Shown here piece by piece: positions 45,566 to 56,732 of a stretch of DNA of 64,000 bases. A model generated the notes under the pieces. It worked only from the letters and a program-made list of their open reading frames with translations. It did not search any database and was not told the origin of the DNA. This DNA is from Platycnemis pennipes (Eukaryota > Arthropoda > Insecta > Odonata > Platycnemididae): the NCBI GenBank assembly GCA_933228895.1, contig OW121858.1, positions 31,023,859 to 31,087,858 on the forward strand. The letters run 5' to 3'. Every line of letters begins with the position of its first letter. Positions within the stretch are counted from its first letter, which is position 1. The translations under genes and the position numbers were made by a program.

Positions 45566-45733
45566 GTTGTTAAGGCTGCGGGGATCCCTTGGTTGGCATG
45601 TAACAGCTGCGTCGACAAGCTCTCCGAGTTTCGTCTCTTCAAGGAGCGCAGTATTGAGTGCAAGGTGGCCTTTGAGGCGAGATTTGAAGCCACCAAGGAG
45701 ATGGTGCTGGTGGAACGGCAATCGACGTATGAG
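45566..45733 (+). CDS. ZAD zinc-finger gene C, exon 2 (second half of ZAD)
   Basis: 168 bp, 56 codons, donor GAG/GTGAGC. The peptide VVKAAGIPWLACNSCVDKL and FRLFKERSIECK carries the second C-x2-C pair. GC-rich against the flanking introns. The minus-strand frames over it are shadows. Confidence 0.9.
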
Positions 45734-45780
45734 GTGAGCGCGTACACCAAGGTTTTGCATCGCAAGTATAGTTGGGATTA

Positions 45781-46340
45781 ACGATTAAAAAAATTTACGA
45801 TTAAAATTAATCATTAAAAATATAGTTAACTATTTAATTTAATCATTACATTTCAGAAGATTTAATTTTTAATCGTTAAGATAATACATTAACGGATTAG
45901 TTGAAAAAATTTTAATACATAATTTTTTTCAAATTTATATATTATAAATTTGAAATATATTATAAATAAGTTATATATTATAAATGAAAGTTTAATACCA
46001 AATTCTGTGTTGGGAAACCAGCAAAAATGAAAAATGATTACAACTTTCCAACGTGCACCAAATTACCTGTACCTATCCTTATCCCAAAATACCTTAGTTG
46101 TCAGAAACTTCCCCCTAAAAATGAATACAATATTAATCTCTTTAAGTTAGTTAAATAAATAAATTAAACATACAAAATTAACTGAAGTTAGTTTTGTATC
46201 CGTTCAATATTTTGTCGACCTGTTCGAATTTGGGCCCAAAGCTTGCCCAACAGACAAAGGGGAAAATATAACGGTATATTAGAACGCAATATAGCTGGGT
46301 AGTGGTGCAAGAATGCAATCATTATAAAACTATAAATATA
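45781..46340 (+). repeat. Dispersed repeat split by the 180-bp repeat
   Basis: 45781-45960 (GTTAACTATTTAATTTAAT) and 46200-46330 (GGGCCCAAAGCTTGCCC, CAAGAATGCAATCA) match 51711-51830 and 51888-51975. In the 51.7 kb copy the two parts are close together, so 45984-46165 is a later insertion. Confidence 0.6.
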
Positions 46341-47619
46341 AATCATTATATTACGAACCTCATTATAAAGAAAACCTTCCGATAACAAATTGTGCCTCTA
46401 GTGCCAAATGTTAAAATAGCAGAATAGCACAAGATACCTCTATAAAACGAACCTCTATCAAAGAAACCTCATATTAATGACTCGAAATATTTAATAGTGA
46501 CTGTTTATTGGCCACTTTAGCATCACCCTGAAGCATAGGTGAGATTAACCCTTCAGCTGCGGCAACTAGAATTTTCGTCGACCACTCTGTGAGGAGGAAA
46601 AGGGGCTCAAGACTGTTCTTCTCGTCGTTCGGGAGGGGCTGAGCAGGTAGAAGGACCCTTCCAGTCCTCTTGCTACCCTTCCTTTATCAGGGTTTATAGG
46701 AACCTGGAAATCCTGGAAAAGTCAGGGAAAAGAAAACGGCTATGGAAATCCTGGAAAATTCAGGGAATTTAACATGTGGTCAGGGAAAAATAGCAAAACG
46801 TTCAAATTTCAGATTTTATCACCTGAAAATGCCAAGAGATCAAAAACTGCACATAGGAGTGGAGGAGGAGGGTGAAGGAGGGGACGGCTGGCCTCAGGCC
46901 GGCTTCGCTGTGGAGGAGGCAGCCCTATTCTGGTTCTTTCTGGCTATAGCCTGCACAATTTGGTGAAAAGATTGGCGATAGGTGTGCGCATCTCATTTTC
47001 ATTCGCTAGCGATTTCGCCAGGAATGCTTCACTTTGTCCCTCAGGCGACGAAAAAGTTATTCTCAGTCAAATTTGAAGTCACTTAGCCAAATTTGTAGAT
47101 GGATGTGAGGAAGAAAAAAATGAAGATTGATTCAAAGAGCTACTTTAACATGACATCAGGTTTGAAGGAAAAGCCAGGTTAGCCTTCTTTGCATATATTT
47201 TTCTGCAATTAAAACCCTTTCTGAAGGCATATCAATGTAAGTAATCATAATTTTTATTTTGTGGACTTAACCCTTTATTTGCTACATTCTTTCTCAGTTT
47301 TACATGCTCTCAATGCTGAATTATAAACATGAAAATATTCACCCACTGCTGAATACTTTTTTTGCATATCTTTCTATGTTAGGTAGTTTTTTTGCAAAAT
47401 ATTATTTTAAAAAATTATTAACTTATTATTTTAACGAACTATTGCGGATTACAACTTTTACGCGTGTTGCGGGTTGCATAACACCGTATTTTATTTCCAC
47501 CTGATTTTTAAGCTGGAAGAAAAAGTAATTTGTAAATAATAACAATGATAAACTCATAATGCATTTAATTCTTAATATGCTGATGCACAAATACAAAAAA
47601 TGTAAGGCTTATCCAAATG

Positions 47620-49368
47620 TTAAAATGTCTTGTGTGTGTGATAGTTTTTCAAGCAGGGAGTTACACACAACCCCACATCACAATCAGGGCAACAATACCT
47701 GGATTCTCGTCTCTTATTACTCTTTTTACACACAACACACCATTTCCTTTTTCCTTCAGGAACTGCATCAATGAAGTGTCTTTCCGTTAATCTGAAAGGC
47801 ATTTCTTCAAATGATCTTCTCCCTCCTCCAGCCTTCTTCCTCTCCCTCCAAATTTTTTTAAGAAGTTCTCTCACAACACTGAGTTGAAACTTTGACAGTG
47901 GAATTTTCCTCTTCGTGTTAATTCTATACAACGTATATGCGTTGAGAAGTGAAATGTCCAACAGATGAAAAAATAGTTTTCTATACCACTTTCTCGATTT
48001 TCTTATACATTATGTGGAGCTAATCATCATATCACTCCTATCCACAGTCCCCATTGACTTGTTGTAGTCTACAACTATGTTGGGCTTCAACACTTCAGCT
48101 CCTGTTATTCTATCCATCTTACCCGTTTTCACAAAACCTGGCTCGTGGTGCGTGGATAACATCCAGACCTCCCTTTTGTCACACCACTTAATAGAAATTA
48201 GATCTTTTGATGTCTGGAAGGTCAATTCACCTTTCTTTAATTTTTCTTCCATTTTCGGCATCTCTTTTCTTGTACGTCTTACAGTTCCACAAGCATTTGT
48301 TGCTCTGTTATAGAGCCAAGAAAATAGCACCGGACTCGTATACCAATTGTCCACAAATAATGTGTGGCCTTTATTTAGGTAAGGGCTGATCAGGGTGGCA
48401 ACAACATCTCCCGACTTACCAAGCTCGTGGTCCTCTGTATCAGTTGTCGATCCAGTGTAGACAATGAAATCTAGCACATATCCTGTCTCACAGTCGCACA
48501 TAACAAATATTTTTATTCCAAAGCGATGTCTTTTGCTGGGAATAAACTGTTTCAAAAACAAGCGACCCTTGAAGAGCATAAGACTTTCGTCAATGCACAA
48601 GTTTTCCCCTGGAGAAAAAGATTTTTTAAAAACATTCCTTAAGTGGTTGATGATTGGGCGAATTTTTACCAACCTTTCCCCCTCATGAGGATCACTGTTT
48701 TCAGAAAAATGAATGAATCCGAAAAGTAGGAAGAAGCGGTCTCTGGACATAATCTCAGAAAATATCGGTGTCAGCAATAATTTATCCCTGGACCAATATT
48801 CATTGACGTCAAGTTTTTTTACCCTTGCCATCAACATGCATACAGCAAGCAAAATGTAAAGCTCATCAGAAGATGTCTCAACCCATTTATGAACTCTCGA
48901 CTTCGCAGTCTTCTGCTCAATCTTAGTTTGAGAAACATAGTATTTATTTGTTTCTTCCGATATTTTGGCCATAATTTGTGGAGGATAAAATACGAGGAAA
49001 TAATCTAGAAAACTGGATACCTCAGGAATGTTCACAATGCAGCCGCTCGCTCCACCTACAAATGCGTGTCGCTTAAGTTTTCTCCTTACATTTCTCCAGA
49101 TCCGCTCTTCTGGTTCATTTGTTGCTTCAGTATCAGCATCCAAATCATCATCAGAGGAAGATTCCGATGATGAAGCTGACGAAAATCTTGATCAGGATGT
49201 TGGAGTACGCTTGATGATGGCAGAAGACGTTGAAGCAACAGGATCAGAAACATTCTCTTCATCAGAATCAGGTTCAGATGAGGGCATATAATCATCATCG
49301 CTATCACTTTGATCCAAAACATCAAGGATAAATGACTCGGAGGTAGATCTTTTCCTCTTGGGAGCCAT
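47620..49368 (-). pseudogene. piggyBac transposase, two in-frame stops
   Basis: A single frame of 583 codons from ATG (49368) to TAA, intact except for TGA at codon 59 (49192-49194) and TAA at codon 453 (48010-48012). The N-terminus is acidic/Ser-rich with a basic start (MAPKRKR). The DDE_Tnp_1_7 core shows LCIDESLMLFKGRLFLKQF, TLFVDNWYTSPVLFSW and GTVDRSDMM, holding all three expected catalytic Asp. A Cys-rich C-terminal domain (CVVCKK, YCCPDCDVGLCVTPC) follows. Length and order match the family. No frameshift seen, so inactivation is recent or readthrough is conceivable, though decay is more likely. Confidence 0.92.
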
Positions 49369-50469
49369 TTTGAAGCTGAAAAATAATATGTTAAAAATAT
49401 ATAACTGCAGATATTATAGTAATAATCTATGATTAAATTAAATATTTATTTATATAAAAATATTAAAAATGAATCCACTTCTCTTACTTTACAAATATTG
49501 AAAAGTACTCACATTTTAAAATACACGAAAGAGGAAAACGCGTTCCAATAGACCCAAGCGTCCAGCAGCGCCGTATTCGTTACTCCTTAGCGACGCACTC
49601 TTCTCAAAATTTCAACTGAAACTGAGGAAAACTTTTGCACACTGCGCTAGCCAAATACCAAGAACCGCTAGGTATTCAGAAAGATAAGGGCAGGGGAGGG
49701 TACTACGGAAAAACCCGTGGTAATCAGTCCAAGGAAGAGGACTTAAGAGAAAGAAGAGGGCCCTCAAATAGGCACTCAAAGGGTTAACCCTTTCGCGCCG
49801 AAGCCTCGTAGAGGAGAAATTATTCTTCGTTACGAGGCTCTAGAAATTTTTCTGCACCCTCCTCAATGAAGTTCTCTCGCGTTGACCGAAGGCAGAGGTT
49901 TGCTCCCTTATCGTTTTGGGACCCAACCCAGCGGGACGCCGACCTTTTTCCTCGGTCGCTGTCCATGACCCTAGAAGGATTAAAAGACTCCCCATAGCTC
50001 CAGTCCACGGTCAACTGACTGAAATTTCAATGTTTTATGTAAAAAAATATTTGATGTTCGCATTGACTTTTATATGTTTTAAATGAATTCCTAGTGTTTA
50101 TCTGGGCGTGTATAAATTTTAAACGAAGTTCTAGCGTACATATTGACGGATTTAGTTTACTTCTATATGTTGAACCACAAGTTTTTCCAAATGCGTACGT
50201 TAATGCCTTTGTCGATTGACATTCTATTACTCCGTTGATATTAACGTTAGAATTTCGTTTGAAATTTCCATGTGATTAGCAAAAAAAGATTTCATTTCTA
50301 ACTTTAGATTTCTAAGGTAGACAACAAATATTTTTTCAGAAAAAACACTGCAAATAGTTGACCGCATGGAGAGGAATCGGCCGAAAAAGGCTCGCGCTAA
50401 GCTGGGTCTCGAAACCTCCGAACAAGCCGTCTTCATGTCCTTGGGAGCATAGGAAAGGCCACGCGGTGA

Positions 50470-50641
50470 CCATACGTCTCTACGACTATAAGCGTGCGTA
50501 GCATTTCTGAGGAAACTCCGTTACGCATAAAAGCGTGCATAGCAGTAGGGGCACCAAAACACATTTACGCATATAAGCGTGCATAGCATTAGGGGCACCG
50601 AATCATACTTACGCATATAAGCGTGCATAGCACATAAAGGG
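50470..50641. repeat. Subterminal repeats of piggyBac element 1
   Basis: Four copies of a unit like ACGCATATAAGCGTGCATAGC, spaced about 40 bp, the last one ending at the terminus. Repeated subterminal sites are typical transposase-binding regions in piggyBac elements. Confidence 0.75.
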
Positions 50642-50865
50642 TTAAAGTTGTTGATCTCTTATTACTGGAAGTTCATATGATTAATATGAAAATAAACCTA
50701 CAATTTTTCATAAGTTCAGATTTCTCTGCTTCCTCACTACCACTTTTATCCCTCTAAATGACCGAAATCTTGGAGTTTTCAGGTGCTCAAAAGTCAGGGA
50801 AAATCACTAAAATGGTCTGGAAATCCTGGAAAAGTCAGGGAAAATGAAAACTCCTATAAACCTTG

Positions 50866-51710
50866 ATTATTCTTGCCCCTTCATTCGGCCACTGGTGACC
50901 GCAGGGTATGGGCAAATTGGTGGATTTGTTAACTACAGAAATAATTTTTTAAACTTTTCCGAATTGTTGATAGAATATATAATATTAATTTTCATTGCAT
51001 TTCTCTGTTCAATTTGATACTAAACACCGCATAAATCCAACGATTTTCGTCTTTATAGGTTCTTACGTATCAATAATTTTTGTGGTCTTAAATACCTGAA
51101 ATTTAGAACGCTGAATGGAACTATTAATGGTTTCCTTTGGGAAGTAGATTAAATTAAGGTAAACATATTCATTTTTAATATTTGTATTTTTGAAAATGCG
51201 TAAAAATATTTTATTTTTTTAACCCATTTCCATTTAGACGATTCAGAAAAATTTTCTATCTCACTATCGGGAATGAAACAAAAATCAAGGACTTGTTTGT
51301 CAGCAATAGCTCTCCGTCTCTTTGCGTTACAAGGACGACATCCATCGGCCATCATAAAGGCGAATAACTTCTCAAACACGCAAAAAGTGGAAACCACAAC
51401 AGACAAGTGTTTGTAATGCTGCACAAACGTAAGACAACTATGAGCACTGAAACTCACTGTGCGAGCGTAAGGAGGGAAAGATTGAACCTCATGGCGTTGG
51501 AAAGCGAACCCTAAAGGGCGGGGGAGGGACAGGGTTATGTGAAGAGGGAGGGTGGCAAATGGGTCCCCTCTGCAAACAAAGAGGTTGGGTCATAAAAGTA
51601 AGAAGGGGCCCTGGGCCCTGGAAGCAGGACACGGTCACACGTACAAGAACGTTTCTCCTGCAGTTGCCCGAGAATATGTACACGTACGTTTGCCGCAGCT
51701 AAAGGGTTAA
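50866..51710. other. Gene C intron 2, no recognised feature
   Basis: No supported exon; minus-strand frames at 51149-51723 show no domain. Confidence 0.35.
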
Positions 51711-51980
51711 TGATTAAAATCATTAAAAATGTGGTTAACTATTTAATTTAATTGTTACTTTTTACAGGAATTAACTTTTAATCATTAAATTTATGCATTA
51801 ACTGATTAACTGGTTTGTTAATTTTTTTGTTATTCTTTTGTTAATTTTTTGTTTATTTTTTATGTTAATTTTTTTTGCTAATTTTTGGCGAATGTCAACC
51901 TGACGGGATTCGGGCACAAAGGTTGCCCAAATAATGGCAAATGGCGGTAGTTGTGTAAGAATGCAATGAATAGGCACAGA
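51711..51980 (+). repeat. Partner of the 45781-46340 repeat
   Basis: Contains GTTAACTATTTAATTTAATT and GCACAAAGGTTGCCCAAAT in the same order as at 45781, without the internal 180-bp insertion. Confidence 0.6.
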
Positions 51981-52066
51981 TAAATACATCCAAACAAAAG
52001 CAGGTTTGAGTGGAGTGACCGCCAAAGTTTAGGAACGACGAGAACCACGCGAAGACAATGTCCTAG

Positions 52067-52140
52067 CCCCTTCAGTGCTATGAACGCATATATGCATTTC
52101 GAACGTAATGCGTAAACTTAAATGCCTAGCACTGAAAGGG
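52067..52140. mobile_element. 74-bp mini-element with CCCTTTCAGTGCTA ends
   Basis: CCCCTTCAGTGCTA and TAGCACTGAAAGGG are inverted ends, flanked by CTAG on both sides. The interior (GAACGCATATATGCATTTCG) resembles the subterminal units at 50520-50630. Possibly a very small relative of a piggyBac-like element, or a simple foldback. Confidence 0.5.
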
Positions 52141-52234
52141 CTAGAGGGCTTCTATGCCTGAATCAATAAATTATTATTCTATGTTTAAAATACGCCACTA
52201 TTAAATGAATTCATTTGGATGATTTCTTTTTCAG

Positions 52235-52339
52235 GAACTGATGCAAGAAATCAAGTCGGAAGAGATAGAGGATGAATCGGATGAATACATATTGGGAGAT
52301 GGCAAAGAGGACGTCGCGTTCAGAACTTTGTTGCACCAT
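52235..52339 (+). CDS. ZAD zinc-finger gene C, exon 3 (acidic linker)
   Basis: 105 bp, 35 codons, phase 0. Acceptor TTCTTTTTCAG, donor CAT/GTAAGT. The peptide ELMQEIKSEEIEDESDEYIL includes IKSE, a SUMO-acceptor-like motif, comparable with MQIKEE at the start of gene A exon 3. Confidence 0.85.
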
Positions 52340-52460
52340 GTAAGTTGGGAGACTTTATTGGTTTTAAACTATTTAAAACTTCTGAATGTCACATCAATCC
52401 AAGGATGTTAAAAAGTACTGGAGAAGACATTTGGCAGGTGCTAGCCGAGTATGGGTGGCA

Positions 52461-52995
52461 ATGGGGTTCTTTACCATATTTTTTATTGCCAAATCTGATA
52501 GAGTTTGTAAAATAAAAAGACCCATATTTTTCCGTTTTCTGATCCATCAATTATTTCTCGAGTTATAAGCGGCGAAAAACTGATGTTTTTAACCCTTTCG
52601 GAAAAGTGGGCGTGGTGCAACCTCTGATGCATAACGACTTCGTCCAATCACAATTGAGCCCGCAAAGCTACTTTGCGTTTTCGCAATGGGGGACAATACA
52701 GCTGACTCTGCCGATAGGACAGTTGCGACAGCAGCTGTGCGAGCAGACCTTCCGAGAACCCCCCTCCACTCCCTTCCCTTCCCCCGAAAGCAGTCAAGGA
52801 CGGGAGGAAAATGATGTCAATGTTATCACAGCAGCTTTTTCGGTGGGCGTCACCTTTTGCTTATTTTAATTTTTGATTTATGAGTGAATGGTTGTGGTTA
52901 GAAGATTAATTTTTTCACTAAAATTCATTTTTCGTGTCCCATCTAACGATTTCGTGTACAAAATTGCAATTTCGGTTCCGAGTAAACGCCCCCAT
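52461..52995 (+). mobile_element. Fam-2 repeat, copy e (best ends)
   Basis: 535 bp, ATGGGGTTCTTTACC at the left and GAGTAAACGCCCCCAT at the right, so inverted termini are visible here. All internal landmarks are kept, including TCGTCCAATCACAATTGAG and the C-rich run. Confidence 0.82.
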
Positions 52996-53059
52996 AGTTG
53001 AAGTAATAAATTAATTATGTAACTGTTAATTTGAATTAAGGAAAGAAAACAAAATATAA

Positions 53060-53300
53060 GTTGTCATGGAGAATGCTTCCACCCTTTCCTTTTCCACTGC
53101 TGTCATCGTCCATGCATCACCGCGATTGGAAGATACATACTCCAGTCGTTTTTCAGATTTTTGTCTTAAGCTGGCTACTGACTCTTAAGTTTCTGGGCCT
53201 TATTGTCAATGAAAACCTTGACTGGGAGCCTCATATAAATTGTATACCATCCTCTGTAGCCTCTAGCTGTTATTTAATAAGAAGAATGATGCAGTTATGT
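53060..53300 (+). pseudogene. Non-LTR RT fragment
   Basis: KFLGLIVNENLDWEPHINC and SSCYLIRRMMQLCN match the 'K-F/Y-L-G-I/V-x-x-D/N-x-x-L-x-W-x-x-H-I' segment after the RT active site. Cut off by Fam-5b at 53301. Confidence 0.75.
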
Positions 53301-54064
53301 AATGGGGAACATGCACTTTTTTTAAAAACTCTTTGAATGTGAAGTTTATTAGCTAAAATGTGCTTGGCGAAAATTTTGCTTAAGAGTTAATTTGCGTTAC
53401 AAAGATATTACTCTTTGAAAATTGTACCTTTTCGGCAGCTTAAAAACACGACGTCATCGTATGACGTCACGGCACAGTATCACTAAGGGCGTTGTTTATC
53501 TGTTTATGCGTGGAGGTAAGTTGTTCAATGAATACTTGGCGATAACGTATGTATTTATCTCATTTGATTAATGCAATAAACGATTGTATTTCGATTTTTT
53601 ATTTACGTAGTATGGGTTGTAACGAGCAAATCATCCATTAATTATATAATGCCTGTTTGGTGCCCAAGAATTTCTATTACCTCTATTCAATTGCTGGTTT
53701 TTTTTTAGGAGAATGGCGCCATAAGGGAGTCAACCAAAGGAAATTGTCGGAATGAGCTTTATTAAGTATTTTTTAAGTCATCGTTTCATTCAAGAAACGG
53801 CTAAAAACCTGAAAGCAATATATTTACTTCGTTTTTCTTTAAAAAATAAATGTCTATCTCCGTAGCAACATGGAACCTATACCGTGCAGTGACGTCAGAA
53901 GGTGTTTCAGGTCACGTGACTTTCGTCGATTTCCGGGAACATTTTAATATCATCTTTGTGGTGGGCATGGAACAATTTAGCTTATATATTTAAATTGGTG
54001 AGAAAATTTCGTATGCAGGCCATCTGTAATCTTCGAGAAACAAATTTCATGCATATTCCCCATT
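53301..54064 (+). mobile_element. Fam-5 element, copy b
   Basis: 764 bp, AATGGGGAACATGCAC to GCATATTCCCCATT, collinear with copy a, including GACGTCATCGTATGACGTCA. Confidence 0.85.
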
Positions 54065-54501
54065 GACGAGTCCTATATATGGATGTATGTACATATCAAC
54101 AGTGTCCATACACATTATAATTATTATGTTAGTTCTGATACATTGTTTCCGTAATTCCACGATTGTTTTTCCAGCTGTAAGTACATTCATCTTTTGGTAA
54201 AATTCCGTTTTTGCATTAGCCGTGTAAAATAGCCTTGTCGTCAGCAAAATCCAGCATGCTTATTTTTCTCCCCATGGATATTCACTCCCTAAGACCTTTT
54301 TTTGAGTTGAGGAAACAAATTCCAGCAAGATATGGTGAAAGTTTTCCATTATGGATAAATGATAATAACTCAGTGGACTCCACAGTAATTTTTATTGGGG
54401 TGACCTAGGTTTCGACACGTAGTGTCATCATCGTAGGACCTGACGATGACACTATGTGTCATTTATATTTCTTTGAGTTTAAAGTGTACAAAATTTTAAA
54501 C
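54065..54501. other. Gene C intron 3, no recognised feature
   Basis: No exon or repeat partner seen. Confidence 0.35.
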
Positions 54502-54853
54502 TAGGGATGGGTCGGTTCCGGTTCGGTTCTTAATTTACCACTTCCTTTGCATTGCTTAGTGGTAAGATAAGATAATCAATAATCATTTTCAGAGACAAAC
54601 TGCTTGAAAAAGAATACTTCATTATACTTTTGTGTATAGTCATTTTAACGACTGAATTAGAACAATTTGCAACTTTGAAGCATCTAAGTACACTATCTCA
54701 CCAGGTTTTAATGTGAAGTCTCCACTATCGGAGTGTGAGCAGGTTTGAAACTGGTTTTCGCGCCAATTATTTCGGTACCGATTATTTTTGGCCTCGGATC
54801 TGGTTCTAAGCTCAATAACCGGTGGAACCGAGAACCGAACCGACACATCCCTA
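54502..54853. mobile_element. Fam-7 hAT-type MITE, copy b
   Basis: 352 bp, TAGGGATGGGTCGG to CCGACACATCCCTA, with perfect 8-bp duplications TTTTAAAC (54494-54501, 54854-54861). Its right end is 46 bp from the acceptor of exon 4, so it lies within the likely branch-point neighbourhood. Confidence 0.9.
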
Positions 54854-54899
54854 TTTTAAACGTTAGCCTTCTATAAACTCTCTTTATCATTATTTCCAG

Positions 54900-55010
54900 G
54901 GTCCTGTGAAGGAAGAGATAGATGATACGGACGTCAGGAGTTGGACGCGAGATAGTCTTGATGGGAACGTGAACAGTCCTGGGAAGAAGCCAAGCACAAG
55001 GATGAATGAG
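54900..55010 (+). CDS. ZAD zinc-finger gene C, exon 4 (linker)
   Basis: 111 bp, 37 codons, phase 0. Acceptor ATTATTTCCAG, donor GAG/GTAATG. The peptide GPVKEEIDDTDVRSWTRDSL includes VKEE, a second SUMO-acceptor-like motif. Confidence 0.85.
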
Positions 55011-55892
55011 GTAATGTTTGAAGTCTAGGTTGAATTCAGCCATTCTCCACTCAGTGTGATTCCTTTGCTAATGAAAGGTTTTTGAGGAAGCATTCTTCAT
55101 CTTATTAATTTTCCTAAGCTCCACCACGATCACTTGTCTTAAAATATTTAGTCTTTTTATGATATTTCTGACCTCTTATTTCTAACTATAGAGTTAAACC
55201 TATAGGTTTTACACCATCATTGATACTGTGCAGGCTGTTGCGAATACACTTGCGCAAGAAATATTGCGCCGTGTAAGGCGATGACTTGTGAGGACAGGCA
55301 GCGCCACTGCACGAACGCTTGCGAGAAGCAAATTAGAACATGTTCTAATCTGATATATGCGTTCGCACAAGTTTGAAGCTTATTTCTCTCACTAGATGGT
55401 GCAGATGTAGCGGCAACGAACTGCCTGGGGAATTCTGGCAATTAAATAGGTTGGGTGACGATTGAGTTGGGTGTTTTTGTTTGCACTCAACTCCTTAGGT
55501 AGTGAATAAAGTGCAATAATGATGAGCTGGGCGATTAATCACGTGAAAGCTTAAATTTCGTGCATAAAGGAAGAAACTGTTACCTTGGCCCACAGCCGTT
55601 CATTTGTGGTGCAAATTTTGGGCTAAGTATATGGGACTAGAGTCTCGACTATTATGTTTAGACTATGGTGTAAAAAATATTTTAAAGTGGTGGTAATTTA
55701 TCGTATCTTTCACGTCCAATTAATTGCTACTTAAAGGATCTTGACGTTATGCGATATATTTGATGGTATTACCGCTACCGAATGGTGTATTGTCACTGGC
55801 ATAATGCACCGATGATTGCACCGTGTAAAGCTGTCAAGCAAGCGCCCTCGCAATTTTCTACGTCACGGACTTTCACAGACAACAATCGGAAC
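55011..55892. other. Gene C intron 4 with a TTAA-type element remnant
   Basis: From 55193 (TTAAACC) a segment with CATTGATACTGTGCAGGCTG and TTGCGCAAGAAATATTG matches 8030-8095. Similar words recur in inverted form near 55805-55840 (CACCGATGATTGCACCGTG), so one element may span roughly 55197-55850. Confidence 0.45.
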
Positions 55893-56724
55893 AATAGGGT
55901 AGTTTCCTTCATCAAATAAAACAGACTTCATTAATTGCTATTCGTGCCCTGCCATAAATGTAGTTAATTTACGCAAAAAGTTTGTATTGAGAAATCCCAG
56001 TTTGCAATTCTAAGGCCATTAATTCTAAGGCTATTTGAAAAGGCTCTGAAATGGCGGGGTGCGCTGCCTTCATGCTGACGTAACAGGTATATGTAGTTTA
56101 CGTTGCGAGGCATAGGAAAATTCCTCTCCTGAACTTACCGTTGTATTTCAGGGCCCCTCAGCTCTAGTGAATATTTATTAGTATTAGCCTGTGAAAACTA
56201 TCAAAGTTGGAAAAGTATTCTCAGTTAAACATGGTATTATTAGTCATTTTATAGGCTCAAGGACGTCCTGCTCGTTGTGTCTTCCGCTATGGCAAAGAAT
56301 GGCGTGAAGGTCATGTGGCGATGGGCGAACTACACGGTATGCTTGTGAAAGGAATACTAACTGATTTTAAATGAATCAACTGCATAAGTAATGTTAAATA
56401 AATAAAAGTGAATTATAATAAATTAACGAAATAAATACACCTCCAATACTTGTTCATAAGCTTTAACGGAGTGCAGCGTCTACTTGAAAGCGTCCGCAGC
56501 ACCACCTGGTGGCAGGTAGAGGAAATAGTTTGACGTCACACATAGGATTAACCAGCATGCAATAGTTTGGCCGTCGCGTTTTTGCACCGTTGATTTTTTC
56601 ACTTTTTAAATAATGAGGAAAAATATTTAATGTCATTTAAAAATCGAATGGCTTAAAACACGTACTCCAGAGGTTATAAACTTTCGATAAAGACAATAAA
56701 AAAATAATAGGAAACTACCCTATT
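55893..56724 (+). mobile_element. Fam-1 element, copy d
   Basis: 832 bp with intact AATAGGG...CCCTATT ends. The conserved 40-codon frame at 56255-56374 is open to its TGA. Confidence 0.85.
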
Positions 56725-56732
56725 GTAGTGAG

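Larger units (their letters stand above)
47271..50641 (-). mobile_element. piggyBac-type element 1 (composite)
   Basis: 3,371 bp between TTAA duplications (47267-47270, 50642-50645). Outer ends CCCTTTATTTGCTA and its approximate complement TAGCACATAAAGGG match well. Inside, CAAAGGGTTAACCCTTTCG at about 49778-49796 is a second, back-to-back pair of ends, so it may be two abutting elements (47271-49783 with transposase, and 49788-50641 without). Inserted in Fam-4d. Confidence 0.85.
46688..50865 (-). mobile_element. Fam-4 element, copy d, split by piggyBac element 1
   Basis: Inverted copy: CAGGGTTTATAGGAACC at the left, CTCCTATAAACCTTG at the right. TTTTGTGGACTTAA at 47257-47270 and TTAAAGTTGTTGATC from 50642 are contiguous in copy b (35400-35425, complement) with a single TTAA. 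Without the insertion it is about 0.8 kb. Confidence 0.85.
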
